Counted from the stretch's first letter, positions 18,184 to 26,021 are shown. The stretch: 64,000 nucleotides of DNA from Sutcliffiella horikoshii (GCF_019931755.1 NZ_CP082918.1:3700001-3764000), one strand, 5' to 3'. The notes: generated by a model from the letters alone, not told the origin. Numbers and translations are program-made.

Positions 18184-19290
18184 TTATATTGCCGAGTAAA
18201 AACCTTCTGTCCAAGATGCTGTATTTTTTATATTGTAGCCCTTGTCACTTAATACCTTTGAAGAGTCCATGACCCTGTTGGTTGAAGTGCTCATTTTAGT
18301 GATTATGGCATCCACCCATGGATGATGTTTTTTTATAGGAAAATATTCTACCAACCCTAACCCCAAATCAACTTCTTCTGTAATGACATCAGAGATTAAA
18401 CATGGGACACCTGCACTCTGGGCTTCAATTAATGTAACAGGCAATCCCTCATGTAAAGACGGAAATGCAAACAAATCCATTCCCTGAAGCAGGTTTGGTA
18501 TATCACTTCTAATACCCGTAAAAATCACTTTGTTCTCCAACTTTAGACTGATCGCCTTTTTCTTCAGCTGTTCTCGTAAGATCCCGTCCCCCACCAGTAG
18601 AAGGTAAGCGTTCTTATCGACTTTTGCTATTTTTGCGAAAACATCTAATAAAAAGTTATGATTTTTTTGTTCGTTGAATCTTCCTATATGACCTATCACA
18701 TAATCCGAATTCTTAATTCCGAATTCCCCCCTTATGCGTTCTCTATTCAATGATGAAAACTTAAAGCCCTCTGGTTCAATCCCGTTTTTAAGGATTTGTG
18801 CTTGATGAATCTTATCTTTAAAAAGCCATTTTGCAGCCATTTCGGAACACGCCATATAGTGGGTGGCACTTGTTAATATGGCTTTCCCTATATACCATTT
18901 GTAAAGTTTAGCTATTGAGTTCCCCTCACTACTAGTGTTGTGACTATGCGCTATCCTAGTAGGTACATTATGTTCTTTAGCTACTTTCAACACCAAACCA
19001 CTCATTTTATCCATGTGAGAGTGGACAATTGTATATTCTTTGTTGGAGGAAAAAAAATGGTTGAGTGCTTTGGTGTATCCCAAATGTCCAACGTCTGTAA
19101 TATAAGGGATCCGGTGGACTTTTCCTCCTAGGCTTTGAATTTCATTATCAAAAACCCCTTCCTTACAGGTAAGAAAATCAAACTGTATTTTTGTTCGATC
19201 AATATTTCTGTAAAGGTTCATCAAAAGAGTCTCCGCCCCGCCCCGATTCATATTCACTACGGCGTGAAGTACTCTTATCGGGCTTCCCAT
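18184..19290 (-). CDS. epsF: Family 4 glycosyltransferase EpsF
   Basis: 368 residues: IRVLHAVVNMNRGGAETLLM at the N-terminus, RIAHSHNTSSEGNSIAKLY, IGHIGRFNEQKNHNFLLDVF, FTGIRSDIPNLLQGMDLFAF and FPSLHEGLPVTLIEAQSAGV with the GT4 E-x7-E pair. It matches the EpsF subfamily of GT4 enzymes in both sequence and position. It overlaps the 3' end of epsD by 16 bp. A second, diverged copy lies at 12389-13573. Confidence 0.88.
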   Translation of the reverse strand: MGSPIRVLHAVVNMNRGGAETLLMNLYRNIDRTKIQFDFLTCKEGVFDNEIQSLGGKVHRIPYITDVGHLGYTKALNHFFSSNKEYTIVHSHMDKMSGLVLKVAKEHNVPTRIAHSHNTSSEGNSIAKLYKWYIGKAILTSATHYMACSEMAAKWLFKDKIHQAQILKNGIEPEGFKFSSLNRERIRGEFGIKNSDYVIGHIGRFNEQKNHNFLLDVFAKIAKVDKNAYLLLVGDGILREQLKKKAISLKLENKVIFTGIRSDIPNLLQGMDLFAFPSLHEGLPVTLIEAQSAGVPCLISDVITEEVDLGLGLVEYFPIKKHHPWVDAIITKMSTSTNRVMDSSKVLSDKGYNIKNTASWTEGFYSAI

Positions 19291-20429
19291 AGAACCCCCT
19301 CCTGTTCTGGCATATTCTTTTTGTAGATTTCTGTAAGTTGGTGATGTACCGCTTCTTCATTAAATTTGCTTAGAATTAGCTTTCTTCCGTTCCGGCCTAA
19401 AAGTTCCCTCTGTTCGGTGTTTGTATAGAGGTACTTCCATGCTACTGAAAACTCGTTACTGCAGTTTTCTTTAAGCAAAAATCCATTATACTCCTCAAAA
19501 ACCAGCTCCCTGTGACCCCGATTGTCACTTGCAACTACTGGTAAGCCGCAGGCCATGGCTTCCATGATGTTGACGGGGAGGCCTTCGCGGAAACTGGATC
19601 CCACTGCTACGTCACAGGCGGGAAGGATTTGGTCGATGTCTTTTCTGAAACCGAGGAATTCTACTTGAGAAGAAACTCCAAGTCTTTTGGCTAGTTTCTT
19701 ACATTCCTCCTGTTGGATCCCTTCTCCGGCAAGCAAAAGACGAGCTTGGGGAAGTTCGTCTTTTATGGATGTTAATGCGTTAATAAGTACTTTTTGATTT
19801 TTGTTTTTATTGAATTCGGCGGCATAGAAAAGGATAAAGTCATCTTGTTTGAATCCCAGTTTTAAGCGAAGTTCTTTTTTCTGTTTATCCGTTACAGGTT
19901 GAAAGCGGGTTGTGTCTACTCCCACCCCGTTCACCATTTCTATATTAGGTGCCGGGAAGCGGTGATCAACTGCCAGTGTGTAATCTTCACGATTTATAGT
20001 AATCAGACAGTCCGTATAGGAAGCCAGTTGCTTTTCAATCGGATAGTATAATAGCCAGTTTATGTATGGTGCACCTTTGCAAAAGTGAAAACCGTGTGCG
20101 GTGTAGATAACTTTTGTGCCACTTTTTCTGGCTTCTTTGGCCGCAAGCCGTGTCAACACGCCGCCGAGTGGAGTGTGACAGTGAATGATTTTAAACTGGT
20201 TCTGATTGATAATGGCTTTTAATTCCTGATAGGCTTTCTTGTTGTCCTTACGGAACGGTGAGCGGTGGATGGGAATGACATGTTTCTTATCTGTAAAAGG
20301 TAATTCTATATTTCCTGCTGCAGCAACATGGACTTCCCAACCTTGTTCTTTGAACCATTTCATTGTAGGCAAGTGGAACGCTTTAAAATGGTAGTCCACT
20401 GTTGCACAAAATAGAATTTTTTTTGACAA
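19275..20429 (-). CDS. epsD: Family 4 glycosyltransferase EpsD
   Basis: 384 residues: KILFCATVDYHFKAFHLPTM, IIHCHTPLGGVLTRLAAKEA, VIYTAHGFHFCKGAPYINWL and EMVNGVGVDTTRFQPV. The GT4 core is FREGLPVNIMEAMACGLPVV. This combination (HCHTP...TAHGFHF...NG-GVD) is typical of EpsD and related N-acetylhexosaminyltransferases. EpsD lies directly after epsC in B. subtilis; here a nucleotidyltransferase gene intervenes. Donor sugar is not determinable from sequence. Confidence 0.9.
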   Translation of the reverse strand: MSKKILFCATVDYHFKAFHLPTMKWFKEQGWEVHVAAAGNIELPFTDKKHVIPIHRSPFRKDNKKAYQELKAIINQNQFKIIHCHTPLGGVLTRLAAKEARKSGTKVIYTAHGFHFCKGAPYINWLLYYPIEKQLASYTDCLITINREDYTLAVDHRFPAPNIEMVNGVGVDTTRFQPVTDKQKKELRLKLGFKQDDFILFYAAEFNKNKNQKVLINALTSIKDELPQARLLLAGEGIQQEECKKLAKRLGVSSQVEFLGFRKDIDQILPACDVAVGSSFREGLPVNIMEAMACGLPVVASDNRGHRELVFEEYNGFLLKENCSNEFSVAWKYLYTNTEQRELLGRNGRKLILSKFNEEAVHHQLTEIYKKNMPEQEGVLWEAR

Positions 20430-20450
20430 TGTTATCCCCCTATCAGGATA

Positions 20451-21326
20451 TTATTTAATGGTTTCCCGGTTCATCACCTTTGATAGAAAATCCAATAGTG
20501 GATATTTCAAGTCATCATGTTGTAGGGCAAATTCGATGGTTGTTTCAATGAATCCGAGTTTTTCACCGACGTCATAGCGTTTTCCCTCAAACTCATAGGC
20601 ATATACTGCCTCGAATTGATTAAGAGTAGCGATAGCATCTGTAAGCTGAATTTCCCCTCCGGCTCCTGGAGTCTGGTTTTGGAGGATGTCAAATATCCTC
20701 GGTGTTAAAATATAGCGTCCCATAATCGCTAAGTTAGAAGGAGCTTCATCCATTGAAGGTTTTTCAACAAGGGCATTAATGGTATAAAGTTGATTACTTA
20801 TTTCTTTTCCATCAACAATTCCATATCTGGAAACTTCGTCAGGTTTCACACTTTGTACACCTAACATGCTAGAACTGAAGCGATCAAATTGGTCGATCAT
20901 CTGCTTAAGACACGGTGTCTCCGACTGAACAATGTCATCACCTAGCAGTACGGCAAATGGCTCATTCCCAATAAATTTTCTAGCGCACCAGATGGCATGC
21001 CCCAGTCCTTTGGGTTCTTTTTGACGGATATAATGAATATCCACATTGGATGGTTTCTGCACTTCATTCAGGAGTTCCACTTTTCCTTTGCTTAGTAAGT
21101 TCTGCTCCAATTCAAATGAGTTATCAAAATGATCCTCAATTGCGCGTTTTCCTTTACCTGTCACAATCAGGATATCTTCTATACCTGCATTGATAGCTTC
21201 TTCCACAATGTATTGAATGGTAGGTTTGTCGACAATCGGAAGCATTTCCTTTGGCATCGCTTTTGTAGCCGGGAGAAATCTTGTTCCGAGACCCGCAGCT
21301 GGAATAATTGCCTTTCTTACTTTCAT
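20451..21326 (-). CDS. galU: UTP-glucose-1-phosphate uridylyltransferase (GalU/GtaB type)
   Basis: 291 residues from the ATG at 21326, preferred over 21335 because GGAGTGAAACAC gives proper spacing. The N-terminus [20 protein letters not shown] contains the nucleotide-binding signature. [42 protein letters not shown] and [18 protein letters not shown] complete a full-length GalU. It makes UDP-glucose from UTP and glucose-1-phosphate, here presumably supplying the eps glycosyltransferases. The standard B. subtilis eps operon lacks this gene, where gtaB is elsewhere, so the locus carries its own precursor supply. Confidence 0.93.
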   Translation of the reverse strand: MKVRKAIIPAAGLGTRFLPATKAMPKEMLPIVDKPTIQYIVEEAINAGIEDILIVTGKGKRAIEDHFDNSFELEQNLLSKGKVELLNEVQKPSNVDIHYIRQKEPKGLGHAIWCARKFIGNEPFAVLLGDDIVQSETPCLKQMIDQFDRFSSSMLGVQSVKPDEVSRYGIVDGKEISNQLYTINALVEKPSMDEAPSNLAIMGRYILTPRIFDILQNQTPGAGGEIQLTDAIATLNQFEAVYAYEFEGKRYDVGEKLGFIETTIEFALQHDDLKYPLLDFLSKVMNRETIK

Positions 21327-21341
21327 GTGTTTCACTCCTTC

Positions 21342-23189
21342 TTATCCTGTAACGGTGAGCATCACTTTTGGCTTTTCTGCGTGCTCTTCCATCGCTTTTC
21401 TGTTGGCTAGTTGTAGTAAAGTTTCTCTTAGATCTTCGTTACCATAAACTTCTAGATTCTGCAGTAATTCATCTATCTCATTCATATACAATTGTGATGT
21501 CTTTCCGATGTGTATTTTGGGATAGATCTGTTTTTCCTGAATTTCGTTATCGTTAAGCAGTTCTTCAAACAACTTTTCGCCGGGTCGTACCCCTGAATAT
21601 TCAATGCCGATGTCTTCTACCGAATAGCCGGATAGTTTTATCAGGTTTTTTGCTAGGTCCAGTATTTTAACTGGTTCACCCATATCGAGCACAAAAATTT
21701 CTCCGCCGCGCGCGAGACTTCCTGCCTGGATCACAAGTCGTGACGCCTCCGGAATAGTCATAAAATATCTAATCATGTCTGGATGGGTTACGGTGACCGG
21801 TCCACCAACCATTATTTGCTTTTTAAATCGCGGAATGACGCTTCCCCTACTACCTAAGACATTGCCAAAACGAACAGCAATGAATTTGGTGGTACTCTTT
21901 TTATCCAAATCTTGAATGATCATTTCCGCTAATCTTTTAGTAGATCCCATTACGCTTGTTGGATTTACGGCTTTGTCGGAGGATATCATGACAAAGGTAT
22001 GAACGTTATTCCAGTTAGCGGCAAGTGCGACATTCTTAGTGCCGATGATATTGTTTTTTACTGCCTCTTCAGGATTTCGTTCCATCAATGGCACATGTTT
22101 GTGGGCAGCTGCATGGTAAACAATGTATGGCTGGTGCTTTTCCATGATTGTGCCCATTTTCTTGCCGTCCTGGATGTCCGCTATTTCCGTCACAAATTCA
22201 ATGTTGGTATCCTTAAACGTTTCTTTCAATTCCATCTCTATCGAGTAAATGCTATTTTCCCCATGGCCAAGTAATACTAATTTAGATGGAAAAAATGAGG
22301 ATACTTGTCTGCATATTTCCGAGCCGATAGAGCCGCCAGCTCCTGTTACCAAAACAACTCTATTTGTGATGGTTTCTGAAATACTATCAATGTCCAATTC
22401 TACCGGCGCTCTTCCAAGTAAGTCTTCCACCTGTACGTCTCGGAAATGATTGACGGAAACTTTACCAGTCATTAAATCCTCCAGCATCGGAAGGGTCTGC
22501 GTTTTCACCTTTGTTTTCCCGCATTCCAAGAAGATTTGGTTCAGTTCTTTTTGGTGTAAGGATGGAATGGCAATGACGATATGCTCAATTTCCAGCTCTT
22601 TAACCGCTCTGACGATACTCTCACGTCCCCCTACAACGGGAATACCCAGAATGTCCAATTTATTCTTTTTATTATCATCATCAATGAAAGCGATGGGATG
22701 TAAATCTGACCTCGGGTTGTTCAAGAGCTGCCTTGCTACCATTCTTCCCGCTGCACCTGCGCCAATAATTAATGTTCGTTTGACTACTCCTTTTTTATGT
22801 AATACATTATCCCTCCACAGTCTCCAGCCGAACCTCGATCCTCCTATGCAAACCAGGTAGATAAACCAGGTTGTAAGTAGCATGCGGATTTGCAAACCAT
22901 TGCCTAAGAAAAACTGGATAGGTATTGCAAGGAGTATGTTGATACTAACTATTTTAATAATTATGTATAATTCCCCTACACTCGCATACTCCCATGCTTT
23001 TCTATACAATTTGTACTTATGAGAAACTAGAACATGGATAAGCACTAGACTCATGATGGCTGAAGTCAAGATATGAGTATTTTCCCCTAGTAAAGTTCCT
23101 GTGGCTAAAAAGCTACTTAAAAACAACGCTGCTACCAATAAAGAGATGTCTGCTGCCAATAAGGTGAACACTCTAAACAAACCTGCCAA
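21342..23189 (-). CDS. epsC: UDP-sugar 4,6-dehydratase, membrane-anchored (EpsC/PglF/CapD type)
   Basis: 615 residues starting at a TTG with GGAGGACGAATA upstream. Four N-terminal membrane segments (to about residue 110) precede two nucleotide-binding regions: TLIIGAGAAGRMVARQLL at about 140 and VLVTGAGGSIGSEICRQVSS at about 285. The active-site block is MISSDKAVNPTSVMGSTKRL, where Met replaces the usual Tyr of SDR enzymes, as in PglF. It converts UDP-GlcNAc to the 4-keto-6-deoxy sugar used by EpsN. It follows a long leader containing the EAR-like RNA. EAR-dependent antitermination would affect this gene and all those downstream. Confidence 0.94.
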   Translation of the reverse strand: MAGLFRVFTLLAADISLLVAALFLSSFLATGTLLGENTHILTSAIMSLVLIHVLVSHKYKLYRKAWEYASVGELYIIIKIVSINILLAIPIQFFLGNGLQIRMLLTTWFIYLVCIGGSRFGWRLWRDNVLHKKGVVKRTLIIGAGAAGRMVARQLLNNPRSDLHPIAFIDDDNKKNKLDILGIPVVGGRESIVRAVKELEIEHIVIAIPSLHQKELNQIFLECGKTKVKTQTLPMLEDLMTGKVSVNHFRDVQVEDLLGRAPVELDIDSISETITNRVVLVTGAGGSIGSEICRQVSSFFPSKLVLLGHGENSIYSIEMELKETFKDTNIEFVTEIADIQDGKKMGTIMEKHQPYIVYHAAAHKHVPLMERNPEEAVKNNIIGTKNVALAANWNNVHTFVMISSDKAVNPTSVMGSTKRLAEMIIQDLDKKSTTKFIAVRFGNVLGSRGSVIPRFKKQIMVGGPVTVTHPDMIRYFMTIPEASRLVIQAGSLARGGEIFVLDMGEPVKILDLAKNLIKLSGYSVEDIGIEYSGVRPGEKLFEELLNDNEIQEKQIYPKIHIGKTSQLYMNEIDELLQNLEVYGNEDLRETLLQLANRKAMEEHAEKPKVMLTVTG

Positions 23190-23261
23190 TATTCGTCCTC
23201 CTCTCTCTCATTTTTTGAATTGCTTAAGGATGGAGTGAGAAGATGTTCACTTCATTCCTAA

Positions 23262-23388
23262 ATAATTCAAATTTAATTTGGGCATTCAACCCACCCTCAC
23301 ACCACACTACCGACAACTTGTGTCTAAGGTTCTCACCCACAGCATGATCGAGTGCCTCCATTGATAACGGCAAGGAGACATCGCCGGT
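23262..23388 (-). ncRNA. EAR (eps-associated RNA)-like processive antitermination element
   Basis: The 236-bp gap between epsB and epsC is where B. subtilis and relatives carry EAR, which lets RNA polymerase read through terminators in the long operon. The minus-strand sequence here is G+C richer than the surrounding leader. It contains segments I associate with EAR: CGGCGATGTCTCCTTGCCG, TCAATGGAGGC, CGATCATGCTGTGGGTGAG, GTCGGTAGTGTGGTGTGAGG and a small hairpin GGGTTGAATGCCC. Identification rests on position and these remembered motifs; no covariance search was possible. Confidence 0.72.
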
Positions 23389-23402
23389 ATAAAGAATATT
23401 TT

Positions 23403-23418
23403 ATTCTCAATAAAGAAC
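23403..23418. promoter_or_regulatory. SinR-like box just after epsB
   Basis: ATTCTC-AATA-AAGAAC has the spacing of the other boxes and fits the GTTCTY half-site on one arm perfectly and on the other with a changed first base. It lies between the epsB stop and the EAR-like element. No promoter fits around it on either strand. It may be a chance match. Confidence 0.25.
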
Positions 23419-23425
23419 GTTATGA

Positions 23426-24094
23426 TTAAAAAAATTTGTTCAACAGTCCTTTTGGTTTTGCGTTCAATACCACTCCCAATAAGTTGGCCTTTGCAATTTC
23501 CAGAGCTTTCTTTGCCTCAATTGCTCTGGCATTTTCCGTCTTTCCATCTTTCACTACCATGATGACCCCGTCGCACTTGCTCGCAAATATCCGTGTATCA
23601 TTTCCTTGAAGTGCGGGGGCCGAGTCGACCAGGATATAATCAAAGCTTTTTGAAAGCTTTTCAAGCATTTCGTCAAGAGTAGTTGATTTAAAGACTTTTT
23701 CTGTACTATATGGTATTGGCCCTGCGGTCAAAACTTTCAATCTACCAATATTCGTTTGGTTGATGGATTCATCTGCCGTCTTTTGCCCTGTCAGGACATT
23801 GGTCAGGCCAACGGTGTTTTTTATTTTAAACACTTTATGCAAGGTGGGCTTTTTTATGTCCGTATCAATAAGAAGGACATTCTGGCCGTTTTCAGCCAAT
23901 GCTGCTCCTAGATGAGTGACAATGGTCGTTTTTCCTTCTTTATAGCTCGGAGATGTGAAGATGATTATTTTACTTTTATTCTCATAGGAAGAAAATTCGA
24001 CGTTCAATCTAATTCTCTCGATCTCTTCAATCAATGATTGAGGTGTCTGCTTGTTCCTGCGGAAGATACTTTTTTCAGCCAATTTTAGATTCAC
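23426..24094 (-). CDS. epsB: Bacterial tyrosine kinase-like ATPase EpsB
   Basis: 222 residues of the Wzc/CpsD/EpsB family. A P-loop lies in FTSPSYKEGKTTIVTHLGAA, Walker A' in VLLIDTDIKKPTLHKVF, and the DSAPA of YILVDSAPALQGND takes the Walker-B place. Such kinases pair with a membrane modulator (here EpsA) to regulate polysaccharide assembly. The protein stops at KPKGLLNKFF and shows no C-terminal tyrosine cluster, the usual autophosphorylation site. Either phosphorylation occurs elsewhere or it works as a non-phosphorylated ATPase. It overlaps epsA by 20 bp. Confidence 0.88.
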   Translation of the reverse strand: MNLKLAEKSIFRRNKQTPQSLIEEIERIRLNVEFSSYENKSKIIIFTSPSYKEGKTTIVTHLGAALAENGQNVLLIDTDIKKPTLHKVFKIKNTVGLTNVLTGQKTADESINQTNIGRLKVLTAGPIPYSTEKVFKSTTLDEMLEKLSKSFDYILVDSAPALQGNDTRIFASKCDGVIMVVKDGKTENARAIEAKKALEIAKANLLGVVLNAKPKGLLNKFF

Positions 24095-24797
24095 TTACGT
24101 CACCTCTCACATATGCTTCCATCTTTTTCTCTTTATTGGCAGTCAATGTTTTCTTCTTATATTTGGAGACAGTACCCAAAACAGGTATTTCAAGAAGGTT
24201 CTCTATATCTCTTTCGGATCTGATTTTGTTATCTAGACTGTCCATCAAGAAAACAAATCCAATTCCAATGATGCCACCCAATACCATTCCGAACATTATC
24301 AGCCTATTGGATTCAGGATTGATAGGTGGTTGATTTTCCTTGACCACTGCAGGGTACAAGATTTCAATGGAATTGAAATTCAACGTACTTGCCACCTGCT
24401 CCTTGAAGACTTTTGCGGTGGTGTTTGCTATTTCAGCAGATCGATATGGGTTTGGGTCGACTACATAGATTTTCACTATTTGTGAGTCTTGCACCTTTTG
24501 AACACTGATCTGGTTGGCCAGCCCCTCTATTGACCTTTTGAGTTCCAATTCTTTTATTACTCCTTCCATGACAAGTGGTTCTTTTATAAATACCTGCAAT
24601 GTGTTGATTATGTTTCCGCTATCTTGAATAAGCAAGCTTGCAGAAGTCTGATAGAGTGGCGTAGCCTTTGTAAAATTACTATATATGGCAGAAGCTCCTG
24701 TTGAAATAATGACAAACAATATTATTATCCAAAATTTCTTAATAAGTAGTTTAATTATCTTTCCGATTTCAATTTCCTTATTACCATGTGAATCCAT
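24075..24797 (-). CDS. epsA: Chain-length determinant / kinase modulator EpsA (Wzz family)
   Basis: 240 residues from the ATG at 24797 (AGGGGTGGAT upstream; the GTG at 24803 sits inside that site). Two membrane helices, FWIIILFVIISTGASAIY near residues 20-42 and MFGMVLGGIIGIGFVFLMD near 170-190, flank an extracytoplasmic domain, the Wzz/YveK layout. The cytoplasmic tail activates the kinase EpsB. It is the first gene of the eps operon and has its own promoter 80-108 bp upstream with a SinR-type box in the spacer. Confidence 0.9.
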   Translation of the reverse strand: MDSHGNKEIEIGKIIKLLIKKFWIIILFVIISTGASAIYSNFTKATPLYQTSASLLIQDSGNIINTLQVFIKEPLVMEGVIKELELKRSIEGLANQISVQKVQDSQIVKIYVVDPNPYRSAEIANTTAKVFKEQVASTLNFNSIEILYPAVVKENQPPINPESNRLIMFGMVLGGIIGIGFVFLMDSLDNKIRSERDIENLLEIPVLGTVSKYKKKTLTANKEKKMEAYVRGDVSESKIG

Positions 24798-24876
24798 ATC
24801 CACCCCTACTTTCTTGTTTGAACAGAAGTGCTATATTGAGAACGATTGTTGTAAATTTTATTGCGGTATATTACGA

Positions 24877-24905
24877 ATTATAGTTCATTATATAGAACAT
24901 GTCAA
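24877..24905 (-). promoter_or_regulatory. eps operon promoter with SinR-type operator in the spacer
   Basis: On the minus strand TTGACA (24905-24900), a 17-bp spacer and TATAAT (24882-24877) form a full-consensus sigma-A promoter. The spacer is almost entirely the dyad GTTCTATATAATGAAC (24883-24898), a diverged relative of the GTTCTT-N4-AAGAAC boxes. Such a strong promoter would need repression; binding of the SinR-like protein between -35 and -10 is the obvious inference. Transcription would start near 24870, about 73 bases before epsA. Confidence 0.8.
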
Positions 24906-24931
24906 CGAACAAGTTCAATTTTATGGGATTT

Positions 24932-25138
24932 TTATATCATCGTATCGTAAGTACTTTTTACCAGTCTTATTTTCAATTGTTTCTTTCCCATCATATTAAT
25001 TTGTCTGTCTATATTCGGTGCTGCCACATATCGTTTCTTATCTATCAGATCCTCTGCACAATTCGGGCACCTCGATTGATCTTTTTCATAGCTGCTATAT
25101 GATTTGTTATTGCACCGGTTGCAAAACTTCATATACAT
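24932..25138 (-). CDS. Small zinc-ribbon protein
   Basis: 68 residues starting MYMKFCNRCNNKSYSSYEKD with AAAGGGGAAA upstream. Four cysteines in two CxxC pairs (residues 6/9 and 24/27) predict a zinc ribbon; the C-terminal half (NIDRQINMMGKKQLKIRLV) is basic. It is divergent from sinR and lies immediately upstream of the eps promoter, in the same orientation as eps, without an obvious terminator between. I do not recognise an ortholog with a known role. A regulatory or nucleic-acid-binding function is possible but unproved. Confidence 0.7.
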   Translation of the reverse strand: MYMKFCNRCNNKSYSSYEKDQSRCPNCAEDLIDKKRYVAAPNIDRQINMMGKKQLKIRLVKSTYDTMI

Positions 25139-25191
25139 AATAGAGATTTCCCCTTTTAATATGAATTTTGATTAAAAGTATACAACAATTC

Positions 25192-25207
25192 GTTCTTTAT
25201 AAAAAAC
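25192..25207. promoter_or_regulatory. SinR-type box 1 between zinc-ribbon gene and sinR
   Basis: GTTCTT-TATA-AAAAAC differs at one base from the perfect dyad found at 493-508. It lies 54 bp upstream of the zinc-ribbon start and about 145 bp upstream of sinR, so it could serve either gene. Confidence 0.6.
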
Positions 25208-25224
25208 ATCAAAATAGTTCAATA

Positions 25225-25240
25225 CTTCTTAATAAAGAAC
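25225..25240. promoter_or_regulatory. SinR-type box 2 upstream of sinR
   Basis: CTTCTT-AATA-AAGAAC, one mismatch from the dyad. It is centred 33 bp from box 1. The regular spacing suggests cooperative binding. Confidence 0.6.
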
Positions 25241-25291
25241 TAATTTCGTCATATTCCTTTCATTTTCTCTTACTTACTAAATATTTCGTTT

Positions 25292-25320
25292 TTTCCAAAG
25301 AACTTTTTGTACTATATAAT
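25292..25320 (+). promoter_or_regulatory. sinR promoter with overlapping half-site
   Basis: TTTCCA (25292-25297), 17-bp spacer, TATAAT (25315-25320). A single half-site AAAGAAC (25297-25303) covers the -35/spacer junction. Start of transcription would be near 25327, with AAGGAG before the sinR ATG. Autoregulation of sinR is inferred. Confidence 0.65.
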
Positions 25321-25352
25321 GAACAACATACATAAAAATAAGGAGATTACTG

Positions 25353-25733
25353 ATGATCGGAGAACGAATTAGGAAACTAAGGAAGAGCAAAGGCTATTCA
25401 CTCAGTGAGCTGGCTGAGAAAGCAGGAGTTTCAAAATCGTATTTAAGTTATTTGGAGCGTGACCTGCAGACCAATCCCTCACTACAATTTCTTCAAAAGA
25501 TATCTATTAGTTTAGGGACAAACATAGAATACTTACTAGATGGTCGCTCGACGGACAAGAAGCTGGAACAGAGTAGGCTTGTTGTGGACGAGGAATGGAA
25601 AAAGCTAATTCAAAAAGCCATTAGGGAAGGCATGACAAAAGAGGACTTTGTTAACTATCGCAATTATCTTCAGTTCCAAAAGTGGCAATCATTTAATCGA
25701 AAAGATAGCAAGGAGGAAGGCACAAGTGGTTGA
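25353..25733 (+). CDS. sinR: SinR-like XRE-family master biofilm repressor
   Basis: 126 residues. The N-terminal helix-turn-helix (MIGERIRKLRKSKGYSLSEL, KAGVSKSYLSYLERDLQTNP) is nearly the B. subtilis SinR domain, including the recognition helix. The C-terminal EWKKLIQKAIREGMTKEDFV and YLQFQKWQ match SinR's oligomerisation/SinI-binding helices. It is about 15 residues longer than B. subtilis SinR. SinR recognises GTTCTYT half-sites, and such sites precede sinR, epsA and the coiled-coil gene here. The gene overlaps the sinI-like gene by 8 bp. Role: repressor of matrix genes in the cytoplasm. Confidence 0.9.
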   Translation: MIGERIRKLRKSKGYSLSELAEKAGVSKSYLSYLERDLQTNPSLQFLQKISISLGTNIEYLLDGRSTDKKLEQSRLVVDEEWKKLIQKAIREGMTKEDFVNYRNYLQFQKWQSFNRKDSKEEGTSG

Positions 25734-25860
25734 GTATTTGGATTTAGATTTGGAATGGGTGGAATTAATTTTGGAAGCTAAGGACCTTGGAATATCGGAC
25801 GAAGAGATTCGGAGGTTTTTTGAAGAGGCTAAGCAGAGAGAAGTTTTGGTCGGTAGGTGA
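25726..25860 (+). CDS. sinI: SinI-like anti-repressor
   Basis: 44 residues from a GTG at 25726 with AAGGAGGAAGG directly before it, inside the end of sinR; the frame is too short to stand out by length. VEYLDLDLEWVELILEAKDL and GISDEEIRRFFEEAK correspond to the SinI helices (LDQEWVELMVEAKEANISPE in B. subtilis) and resemble the C-terminal helices of the adjacent SinR. SinI binds SinR through these and frees the operators. In B. subtilis sinI precedes sinR and has its own Spo0A-driven promoter. Here the order is reversed and the two are translationally coupled, so repressor and anti-repressor would be made together. Confidence 0.85.
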   Translation: MVEYLDLDLEWVELILEAKDLGISDEEIRRFFEEAKQREVLVGR

Positions 25861-25879
25861 ATGGATTATTAACATAGAG

Positions 25880-25916
25880 AAGATGATCTTTGTAATTTAA
25901 AAGATCATCTTTTTTA
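25880..25916 (+). terminator. Terminator of sinR-sinI
   Basis: AAGATGATCTTT pairs with AAAGATCATCTT around a short AT loop and is followed by a T-run on the plus strand, 20 bp after the sinI stop. Confidence 0.8.
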
Positions 25917-25973
25917 CTTTCTATAATGCTTCATAGTAATTAACATGCCTCTCTAACTTTTTGAAAACTATAA

Positions 25974-26002
25974 AGACACCCTATGAATCGCATAGGGTGT
26001 CT
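25974..26002 (-). terminator. Terminator of the coiled-coil protein gene
   Basis: AGACACCCTATG (25974-25985) and CATAGGGTGTCT (25991-26002) form a perfect 12-bp stem with a 5-base loop, 20 bp after the minus-strand stop. The T-run is poor (TTTAT). Confidence 0.7.
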
Positions 26003-26021
26003 AAAAAACTAAATAATGTTA

